Positions 48,301 through 60,300 of a stretch of 64,000 nucleotides of DNA are shown piece after piece; position 1 is the first letter of the stretch; each line of letters opens with the position of its first letter. Source of the DNA: Anarhynchus alexandrinus (lineage: Eukaryota > Chordata > Aves > Charadriiformes > Charadriidae); NCBI GenBank assembly GCA_008711295.1, contig VUYV01000124.1:177431-241430 (forward strand), written 5' to 3'. Below the pieces are notes generated by a model. It saw only the letters and a program-made list of their open reading frames with translations. It had not been told where the DNA came from and searched no databases. A program made the translations under genes and the position numbers.

Positions 48301-51300
48301 ATGCTATTTATACACGCTTCTAGTCTCGTTAGCTATTGGCTAGAGTATCACTTTAGCCAGAATACAAGGCAGCCTGGCAGAGGTGACTCTTCTTAGCTAT
48401 TAGTCCTCACATGAGGGCATCAATCGATTCCATTGTCCTAAGCTATTAAGTGGTAAGTGAAGCAGTAATGGAAAAATGGTAACAGTCCAGACTTAAAGTC
48501 AGGGCCTTTAGTAAGTTTTAGTGAAAATACATACTGCTGCAGATGTCTCTTCTGGCAATAACACCCTTACTGCCTCAGGACCCTTCTTTTTGCAAAATCT
48601 GCAAGAAAAGAAAGAAAACGTGCCACAGCATTAGTCAAAGTTCTTGGACAACGCTCAGAGGTTCATTACTGTAGGAACTTTCACACGCTCTCTTACAGTC
48701 AAAACCAGTTGGAAGACTGCAGCGAAATAAGTCGGACCAAAAGAACCAGACAAGGAAAAAGCAATTACAAGCCACCAAGCTGCAACACTCAGTTTTCCAA
48801 AGAGAGGAAATACAATAGCTGCAGCGGATGCCTGTTTGGAGCTGGATGCAGAGGGACACACAGCACCTTTATCCCTTCCTACAAATACAGCATTAACTGG
48901 CTGGAGGCACAGCAGACAGTCACCCTAAGAGCAGAGGTCAGGGTTTATAATTGCCAGAACCTGAGCATGACAGGCCAAGTCAAATTAGGCTTATAGATTC
49001 CACAATAAGAAGAGACAGGAAGGCACAAGTTTAAATAACTTTTCCTCCTTACTCTCTGCCTTTGATGAGTGCCTGGGCCCCTTCCTCATACAGATGAGCG
49101 CACACCTCTTCAAGCAGTTTGTCATGATTAGCATCCTCCTCCTTCACTTTATCCTGCAACATGACTTCAGCTCTTTGAACCAACTCTGCTACCAGTGTTG
49201 CTCTGTAAAAAAAAAAAGAACAATCAGTCAGACTGAAATCAATACACCAAACAGTGCACACTAACTATAACTAGCTGTTTCCCCCAATTTAGAATACCCA
49301 TCTGAGGCACAAATGCAATAAACCACTCTGCTAAGAAAGAATTAATCACACTGCATTTAGTATTGTACCATCTCCTTGTTATTTTTGAAAGGAAGAAAGC
49401 AGCAATTAAGATATCAAAATAAGTACTAAGACTCAAGAGTCAAAAGCCTTTAGGTTTTAGTAGAAACACATATGGTTACAGGTATCTTTTCTGGCAGCAG
49501 TGCCTTTATACTCTCAATGGATAGTGGTCAGAAGCTCAAAGATGTCAACAGCAGCCTACTACAACCAGCATTCCTCGTGGGCTGATACCATTTGACATCT
49601 TCAACAAGTTAAACAACCGGACAGTGCAAACTCTCAGCAAGCTCATGAGTGACACAGTGGAGGGCAGGGCTGCCATTCCGAAGGACTGTGACATGCTGGA
49701 GAAATGGGCTGACAACAGGGTGGTGACTGTGCACCTGTACAGGCTGGGGTCTACTGGTTAGGGAGCAGCTCTGCAGAAGAGGACCTGTGGTTCCCAGTAG
49801 ACAAGCTAAATGAGTTAGCAGCGTCCAAAGGAGGCCAACCTTATACTGGGCTGACATTAGCAACAGTGCAGCCAGAAACTCAAGGGAAGTTACTCCCTCC
49901 CTCATCACTGCGAGGCTGCATCTGGAGTACACTGCCCAGCTTTGGAACCCCAGTACAAGAAAGCCATTGACAATTTGAGTAGCTGCAGGAGGGGCAGGGG
50001 AACCACTAAGATAGTTGGGATGCTGGAGCACACAACCTAAAAGGAGACTGAGGGAGCTGGTTTCACTTAGCCTGGAGAAGAGAAGGTGAACGGAGAAAGA
50101 AGGATTATAGACAGAACAACGCTTCCTACACAGCTAAAGGTTGACAGGCAACACACACAGGCTGGAACATGGGATATTCTGATAAGATAAGGAAACATTT
50201 TCAACAAAGCCTGGGAAAATTAAGCACTGGAACATGGTATTGAGAGGCTGATGAATCCCCATCCTTAGAGACTTCCACAGCTCAACTGGAAAATGTGCAA
50301 AGCAACCTGACCCAACTTGAAAGCTGGCCCTGCTTTGAGCAGGAGTTTGGATCAGATGACCTCCAGAGGTCCCTTCTGACCTGAGATTTTCCTATCATTA
50401 GCAAGAATGTTCTGAAAGGGACATAAAGTCTCAAAATGCTGTATTATTTTCACATTCTGGGTGTTCCACTGTCATATAACCCTTCTCTTTGCATCCCTTC
50501 ATAAATTCCCCTTTATGATGGCAATCAGATATTGCTGGTCCCCACTGTCCCCTTAGTGTTCTACTATACAGCATACTCTGAGGGAAGCCTTCTTTCCCCC
50601 ATACACGACATTTTAAAGGATCAACTCTTTGCCCCATTAGTGTAAAGTTACTTCTTAAGTCACAGAACAGATCACCAGCACTTACTTGATGTGCTTAACA
50701 CAGTTGGATCCCACTCTCTCTGCCACAAATTCAACTGTTCTCCGTAGGGAGGGAGGCTGGTTGTGGAAGAATGCTTGTTCCAACTCTACCTGTTCAAGAG
50801 AAAAGTGCTACAATTGATTAGAGCACTCCACCCAGATCCTCCTCTCCCCAACACAGGAACGTACAGAACTACAATCTCGAATTGTCCTAAAAGGCACCCA
50901 ATTTGCCTGCACTAGAGCTTTCTGCTACTGTAGCATTCAGCACTGCTGTAAAATATTTTCTCCCTATTTCCTCCAACCATTCAACCCAAAGCTTATTATC
51001 AGAGCTTATGAAGCTACAAAAGCAAATGCCCAGCAAAGGGAAGAATGGGAGAGTTCTCACAGCATCTACTAGTGGTGAGTCACCACATAGGGTACATTTT
51101 TGGAAAGAAAGGATCCTCTCTTTTAATTACAGACTGGTAATCCTGTAGGCTCCTACACAGTTCATTCTTTCAGTGGAAAGCATGGCTACAATCTAACCAA
51201 AACAGAGTATGAGAAACATACCAACACTATGTTAAAGAAGAGGCAGGCAGAGAAACAGGCTAGTTGTTCCAATTGCAAGAATGTTTACTGAAGTTATCTG

Positions 51301-54300
51301 GATTTCAAGACCCAGATGGTATCCCAGCCATGTGACTATAATAGAAGAACGAGGAGTAAGGACACCCAACTGTTGAACAGTGTTCCCTGCTGCCTAGGCC
51401 CATTCTTTTCTTTCCCCGGCATTAGGATACCGCTGTACATCCTACCCTCACACAAGCAATTTCTCCTGCCATGCTTCCCATTGTGACTCCCTAATTTCAT
51501 TACCTGCAGTTTCCGCTGTGTTACAGAAGCCTTGGGTGCCAAGGACTCTGCAGCTGTGGGAGTGATTTTCCTTATAAAGCCACCATTTTTTGTTCCGCTA
51601 CCAGCCACAAAAGAGGCAAGTAGTTTCCGCAGCTCACCTGTACAGAAAAACATGCAAAAGCAGTCATTGTCCCCATAAGCAAGGGAACAAATCAAAACTC
51701 AAGAGAAAGACTTTCACATTGTCAGTCATGTTGCCAGAGCAGATACTCTCAGCTCCTGTGAAAGCTGAAGTTTCAGAAAAGCAGAAGGGCATCCCACCCA
51801 TTTAACTGGCAGGGCGTAGCAACACAGGCAAGGCTCCAAAGATAAAAGAGGAGGCTTCCAAAAAGCTCCCTGGCACATAGGATTTGTTCAGAAGGATCAG
51901 GGAGCAGTCATTTTCATGCATCCCTTTTTAGCGTGGCAGGCAGGAACTGTAAAGTCTACAAGGACAACAAGGCAAGCAGAGTTACACAAAACTCCAACAG
52001 GGTCAGGAGAAAATACCGGGGGAAAAGCTTGAATACATGTTCAACCCCTAGAAGCTTTCGTGATACAGGTGTAACATACAGTCTTCCTAGCAGCTAAGTC
52101 CCAAGCAGCAGAGCACCATCCCACCATCTGGGACTCTACTGTCTACAGAGTGGGATTTCACCAGTGGCAGTCAGATCCCAGGAAAGAGATATCTCAAACA
52201 ACAACCCGATAAAGCACCAGGGCACAAAAGGATTCTTCCCCTCTGCCTGGCAGCAGAAATATGCTCAAGGATCAAGACATTCCTCACAGTACAAACACCT
52301 CTCCCTATACCCAGGGATGGAAACATTGTACACTTACTCCTTATAATGCCTCCTTCCAGTTTGTGAAGGACAAGGTCCCCTGTCCCTCTGTATTCAAGCT
52401 CTGAAGATAAACTATCCTGACCGTGCAGCCCCTTCCCCACCTTCACCGGATACTATTCACAGCTGTACAAGCTTCTGCAATACAGCTTTTTATCAAAGTT
52501 GACTCATACACAATTGAGACCTGAAGTTGCAAGGAGGGGTAAGAAAGATCCAAGGAATCACAGTACCAAAGGACAAATATAAATAATATATAAATAGATA
52601 TACTAACATTTTATTTATATAGCAAATATAAATAAAATACTCACCAAGATAGGGACAGCAGGTATAAAGTAACTGCTGATCCACCAAGGGTACACAGTCC
52701 TGGTGAGAAAAGGAAGGAAATGCTGAAAGGACACAGCAGGAAAGAAACAGTCTTCAGCAAGTCACAAATCCCATACGCGTGGTCACAGGCAGGTTTCAGA
52801 ACTGCCTTTCCATGAAAACAATAAAAATAACTGGATTCCAAATGCACAGTGAAACTAAGAACTTTGCAGCCCAAGCGTTCAGTCCAGCCCTGTAACACAC
52901 AATGAGCTGCTCTACATTTAGTGCAGCTCAACTTTTGCTTCTGATCACTGTGAAAGCCCAGCTGAAAGCTGATGGTTACAGATGGGAACTAGGACTGTTG
53001 CCACAGCTGCTACTTGTAGAAGAGAAACCTATCCACAGAGGAGACTAAATTGGGCACATCTGCTAGGTGTTACACCTCCACAGGTGTCTTCACTTCACTC
53101 ACTGGAACACCACACTGTGGAGTCACATCACCCCAGTATTATACAGCACAGCCAGAGGCATGGGAGGAAAAGCAACTTCAGATCCCATCCACATAGGCAG
53201 CCTGTACTGCACTCATTTGGGAAAAAAAAAAAAAATCAGTTGGTCTCTGCATCTTATCTCTGCCACTGAAGAGACAGGTGAAAACAGAACGTTCTAGTTA
53301 GAACAAGATACACATATATCTTAGCAAACATACTACTTATTTTTCAAGGAATACTATGTATTCTCTTGCATGTCTAGGAGTTATCAGAAACATCACACAT
53401 GCCATAAACTCACCTCCTTTTCTGCTTGCTCATACTACTTTCAGTTCAATTACCATTCATCTTGCAAATGAAAAACAGGTCACTCCAAAGACAGCAACCT
53501 TGCTCTTATAGTCCCATCTCACTATCCATTACTATTATGTATTTCTGGGAAGAGCTACAGTTCTATCAGCTCACCTTGTACTGCAATAACCAGTGAGTAG
53601 GAAAACAGCACCTGATCCTCCAGCATAACCTTGCACCTATTCTGCAAGCCATTGCAGCAGGGTGAGATGGCTCCTGCCTGACAAAAGCCCCAGAGCTGTA
53701 ACGCACACAGTTTACAACCCAGGATGGAATGCAATTGAGGCATTTGGACAAACACATCCATTGGCCTACATATGCTCAATGCAGCTGCACTGAAGCCAAG
53801 TTGCTGATAAAATCAAACTCCTGAGGCCGTGGTAGGTCCACCCTCATCCACAGATTCAGAGGACATGCTGCTGCGCCAACTTACCAAAGCCTGAGCAGAT
53901 GTCACAGAATCCAGCATCAATCCCTCGTGTTTGACATCAGTGGTAAAAAACAACTCTTCAGGGACTGACGGAACCTGAAACAGAAACCTCAGCAGTTACA
54001 ACCCAAACAGCAGTCAGTAACTTACATCATTTCTGATAGAGAGGACAGTAAAATCTCATCAACCTCCTACCCACCAAAAAATAGCACTAAGGATCCTGTC
54101 TGCCCTAAGGACAACCCTTCCATAAAATTAAGGATTTAGTTTGATCACACTAACATAAGCCACCTTCCTTATCCTCCCTATACAGCATCTTTCACCTTTC
54201 CAACAGGTTCCTGCTAACCAGTTACATTGCTTCCAAATGAAGGCACAAAAGGATTTTAAAAGTTCATCACACATCATCCCTTTATGAGACAAAAAAATCC

Positions 54301-57300
54301 CCCAGTAATTCAAGGCTGCCAGCTAGCACTCCATCTTTGTGATGAGAGCTTCCAGTTCTAACAGGAATCAGCTGTCAATTTGCTTAAAAGGATGCAGATG
54401 TATAAGTACAGAATGTGTTTCAGCAGCAATTAGAATTCCTATTGGAAAAATAAATGTTACTTCATACAATTGCACTAAAAGAAAATAATTCTCCATTAGA
54501 ATACAGAGGATTCTTTAAACCCTACAGTAGTGTAAAAAAACCAAAAAACCAACAAACCAACAAACAACTGTTTTGAAGTGGTTTAACTCATTTCAATGCT
54601 ACGTTCTATTGAGTTCCGTGCCCTGCTTTTTCTTCAGGGAAGAGCTGTGCAAACACAGGAGACTACCTGAAAAAGCCAACCCAGAACGGCAAGGATGAGC
54701 AGCTTGTTCAGGAAACTTATCTCCTTATCTTCAGAAAGGACCATTAACCTGCAACACAGCAAAAGCCGCAAAAGAGAGTGTTAGATTTCAGTAGCTCAGT
54801 TTTCATTAAGGAAAAAAAATCCCAAACCACTCACTTTTTAACTATACTATTTGTCTACTATTCCCTACTTGTCTGCCTAAAGAGCGGAGAGCAAGCACTA
54901 CTTCTTTGTATGTATGCATCTGGCTAACATGCTGTTTTGTATACAGTGGAAAAGCATGTATTAAGTAACTCTCTAGGATGTGCTTTGAATTTTTCTCATG
55001 TATAAAAGAAATAAAACGAGAGCACTATTTAGGCATGGGAAAACTTTAAGGTTCAAATTCAAGGTTTAAAATTCACAGCTGCAGATGTAGAATGAGTGGG
55101 GACTTAAAGAATTTTGTTTACTTAATGAAAAAACACATATTTAAATCAAATATTAATCTCCGAGTTTACGATGTGCTCCCTTTGCAGCCTTATGTAAGAC
55201 ATGCTCATGATTTGCATGCAAAAATTAAAAAAAAAAAAGTACTTTCATAAGAATCTCAAACTAGGGCCAGCATGCATTCTCAAACACCAGGCACCTCAAC
55301 TAAGCAAGCAAACCTTCACAGAAAAGTTCTTAACAATACTTTCCCAGACTCTTACCTGTATACCTGCAGCAAGAGACAAAATACTTTCCTGTAGTAATCA
55401 AGGAACGGAGCAATATGATCCACAAGGGAAAGGTATTCGACAATCCAAGGAATAGTGAGGATAGAACGTTGATCCCGAATAGATTGTCTCAGAAGCTTCA
55501 ATACATCCAGTACAGGCAGGGTCTTAATGGACAACAGAAGTTAAAGCAGCAGCTTGAAGAAGTTACGTTTTGATACTTAAAAGAAAAACTTTGTCTATAC
55601 CTTGACTTTCCTTTCTAGGATTTCATCTTCTATACAAGTAAGGTGACTTTCTGGCTAATGAAAACATTTCTTTGCACAGGAACAGAGGTAAAAACCAGAC
55701 TATGACAGCTACCAGAGGTCCCACTGGGACTTTCAGAAGTAAGGCTATAATAGCCTGACTCTGTACAAGTGGAGTCAAGGTCTAACCCCTGTCCCCTTGC
55801 ATTCAGTGTGGCACACTGCTAGGAGATGGGTGTGAAATTAACAAAAACATTCCTGGTAGCTGGATTTTACACTATGAATACAAGTTGACTTAGCTAAGTC
55901 AGAGTTCTGGTGTGACAGCCCCAGATTAGCAGAAATAACAGAAGACTGAGTACCTCACCATCACTGCATTGCTCCCTCTTTTCTACCTTACACAAACTCT
56001 TCATTCCTTTGTTCCCAAGACCAGAATTTGCAGCAGGTGCACCGAACAGTAACATCATCCCAGGAACCACTGGCTTGCTTTGAAAGGGCATAACTGTTCC
56101 TACTCCCCCTCCTTGCATTAGAACACCTGCCTGTCAAGCAAAAGGCCACGTTAGATTTCTTAGAAGAGTTTGGTTTCTTACTTGGTTTCTTAATGCGACT
56201 GCAGAGTCTTGCAAGTCTCTAGTTGGTTGCTCCGCAGTGCGATATGGCAAGAAAACAAGAAACCCCAGGAACTTGGCGAGAAGTCGTAGGCTTAACAGGA
56301 CCACAGTGAAACGCTTCTTTTCATCCTGAAATGAAGAAAAGCAAGCTGGGGCAATGCTACCCTAAACTGGCAAGCAACTACCTACGCTAAACTTCCACTC
56401 CCTTCATGTAGAAGGACTACATAGCTCCATCACTGCTTTTAGTAAAGGTAAGTTTCCAAAATACATATTTATCAAGCATTTTAAATTGCTTCTGCCTCCA
56501 CTGCTTCACTTGTGGTGAGAAGAAATTAATTCAAGAGCTTTCCAAAACAAGCAGCTGCTCAATGACATCTTCATATTAACAACGTTGGAGTCAATGAGAG
56601 GGCAGAGAGCTGATCTCATGTTGCCTCCTTTACACCATTGCTGCTCTGCAAGTCTTCACAAACCTTTGGCTGCTACTTTGCTAATAGACTATAAGCTGTG
56701 ACACCTCTGATGAGTACAGATGAGTGAAGAAACGTCTGAACGGGTACGAACAGGCATGACTACAAATTCATTCTAACCAAAATCTTTCTACATGGAAAAG
56801 TAACAAGGAGCTATGGCAACTGAGTGCAACAACCAGACTCAGTTATTGCATTGATCTGACACAGGGTACTAGCAGCCTAAAAAGAGGCTCTCACTTTTCA
56901 AACTAAGGTGCATCATCTCTTATGACACAGTTCTATGAAGCACCCTGAAGCATGCAAGTAAATGGCAAGGGGCTCAGACATCCATAACCAAGTTCAGAGT
57001 TATGACAAAACCAAATCAAGAAGTTCTTGTCCTGCAAATACAGCGGTGGAAGCTCCAGGCAACTCACAATCAAGCCACTAATTCTTTGGGTATTGGAACA
57101 GCTCAGGGAAATTCCTGCCAGACATGTTTGCAAAAAACAAGCTTACCTGTTCATCCATATCTGCTTCCCCATCACTGTGTTCATGCTCCACCAGAGTAAG
57201 GCCATTCAGTTCAAGTATCTTCAGGCACAGACTATCCATCAGGTGCTGATTGAACTGGTAACTTCAGCAAAAGATGATGATGAGTCAGACTGGGCTGAAA

Positions 57301-60300
57301 ACAGCAGTAAAACCTCAACTAACACACTGCAAAATTTCAAGCTTGCCTCATGAGTTGTATCAAGCATCAGCAGACATCCAACGTAACAGACTGACAGACA
57401 AGAAAGCAAGGGACAAGACTAGTATTGGCTGACCTCCTTCTTTTCCACTCTTATTTTGTACTTTTTCAAACAGACACTATTTAGCAAGTCCCAGCATAAG
57501 GATAATATGGATCTGTTGAAGCAGGAAGCCGTAAAACAACTGAACTTAACATTCAAATCTCCCATAGCTCACAACTCCTCCATGCGGTGGATTGTCAAAA
57601 ACTCATTGAACAAAACCATGAACCTGGCTCCATCCCATAACTCCTTAGCTTCATGCACTACTACGCAAGAAACAATTGGCCAGTCTGGTGCCCTTGCTAG
57701 GCAGCACTGCATGCCTTGGCACTGGGAAATGCCGATGGCCTGTGACAAGATATTATGGTTTTATAGAAGGAAAATTATTACCATATAGTCTAGCCTGATG
57801 TTGCACACATATACACAAACACATTCTATGCTCCAGATAGAACCTGCTTGTTAACATGTTCACCATGTGTGCTGGCCAAGAACACCAAGTGCGGTATTAG
57901 ACAGCTTAAAAACATTTCTGATATGCTGTGCCTAGCTTACACCATAGAATCACAGAATGGTTTAGGTTGGAAGGGACCTTGAAGATCATCGAGTTCCAAT
58001 CCCCCTGTCCCAAACTCTTGAGACAATGCCCTGCTGTAATTGCAACATTCTAGTGTTACCCACTCATTCACACATTTCACCAAGGAAACAGCAACCACGG
58101 GCAGCTAACCTTCCTGCGCTGAGGATGAAGTCCCTGAAGAACCGCTGGCACCCTGGGAACGAAGGGGCTGGACAAGGTCCTCTGATGCTCTGAGGAACAA
58201 CAAATCTTTCCTGCAGCCTCTTCAGACGGCTCAGATTATCAGAACCCAACATATTAAGGACATCCTGGTCTGGAGTGTCTCCCCAGCTTGCACCACCACC
58301 AACAGGACCTTTACACATCTTCAGGAGACAGAAAGAGCAGTGAGATAGAAAATTGGTAATAAGGCATCATTTCACTTCATCTCTCACCCCACGTATTCTC
58401 CCTTCCTCACAAGACTGTTTTAGGAGTAATCCAAGCATGGCCTTTTCAGGTGGCCCACATAGAAAAAATATCTACATTGTTCAAGTGAACAATTACTAGG
58501 TCCATGTGTTCCAAACTGAGCATCCTCCCCTCCCGAAAGAACATCTTGTTACTCTTCCTAACCTTTAATTTGTCAGGCCTTGACACAAATCCTCAGTCTA
58601 GGTTCTTTTCTGCATGAGTATCATAATATACACAAGATTCTGCAAATCACTTTCTAGTCAGACACACTGGATTCACTGAAGACTCCTAGTTATCAGTTTA
58701 AATCTTTGGTTACCCTTGTGAAACCCTGCAGCCTTCATGAAGAAGGCACAGATACAAAGGAGAAATACAGTACCTAGGACTAATTAAATCCTGTTGATGC
58801 AACAAAGTCCATCTCACCTCTTCCCTACAATTTCCCTGAACACACACATCAGACAGGACACTGATGCAAATTCAGACTGGACACTAGAGGAATTTTCAAC
58901 ATTCCAACAGCTCACAACCTCCTGGCAAAGTGTGTGGGCTAATACTCAAGGTGTGGTTTTGTGTCTGTTTTGCTACCCAGAAGGAAACCACCAATAAGTC
59001 AGCCATTTTTATACAGCGAATATCTATACTCAAATCAGAAGCGCTTTTCTTCATTCCTTCAGTTACAGTGAAGTCAGATGATGTTTAAAACTGGCCAAAA
59101 AAAACCCTGTAAACTACAACAGCAATACTATATCAAAAAGAGGCTGCTGCAGTGTTACACAGAAGAACCAGAAACTCTTTGCAAGTAGTACACTCATGTT
59201 GCTAATGAACATAACTGGGAAACACTGCATTTGATATACGTCAAAATATATCCTTAGAATTCCTAAAAATTGTAACTGTTCTAAAATTAGGTCAAAGTAA
59301 ATAACCATGAAGAATGAATTCTTACAGCTGATGATGTGCTCATTGTGCCTTATCCCTTACTTACATAGAGTTCATCTATAATTTATCACTGATTTATATT
59401 GCTGGAAAAAGAAGGAAATTCCCATCCTGAAAACTTAGCGATCCCAAAACAGTTTCAATAGGAAAATCTCAAAGAAACTCGCAAGACAGTTTGTTTTCTC
59501 AGGCTGAGGAAGGACCAAATCAGCTTTGATGTACATCTTCATTTAAAAAAAAAAGTCATTTACCTGGATAAGCTGTTTCTGAAAGAGCCTGGCAAAATGG
59601 CTGTGGTTGCACGTTGCAGATAGGTGAGCCATCATGGCCCTGTGAAGGAAAACATCGCAAAATGTTGACTGGATCTCTGTGGTACAAAAAAGTGTTCTAA
59701 CCTCAAACTATACCAAAAGCATAAAATAACTGCTTTTAAGATAGTGATCTCCAAAGGCCACTGCAAAAAGCAACGTCTTTATAACCAGGCTTCCCAAGCA
59801 CTAAGCCCCATCTGCTGACCATGAAAACAAAAATTCTCCCTGAGCACCTGCAGAGTAAACACAACTCTAGAGATACAAAGACTCTCTTCCTTTCCTGCAA
59901 CACTGCTGTTACTTAGGAAGAAAATGAACTCATACAGCTCCCATTCTCCCCTGTGCAGAGCAGCGAGTTGAGAGTTCACACATATGCAAGTAAGAAACCA
60001 GCACCAGCAGTACTTCTAATGCTCAAAGAGAAGGAAAATTTCTCAGTTCAAATCTCAGCCTTGCTTTGCTTCTGTGGTGAAAAGTCACATTCACGCATGT
60101 AACTTGAGTAGGCTGGTGGTTAAGCTAACACAGAAACCCGTAAAGCAACTGCTCTCAAAACCATAACGGTTTCTTTATATATACTCTATATTGATAAAAC
60201 AATAAATGAATAAAAGTTGGCTTTCTATGGAAAGAGCCAGACTTGTCTTGTTTTCAGAGCCAGTACGCTAGAACCCCCTGAAATAATTTGAAGAGCTAAG

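Noticed and set aside
49609..50031. 140-codon minus ORF
   Set aside because: It is antisense to the CR1 fragment.
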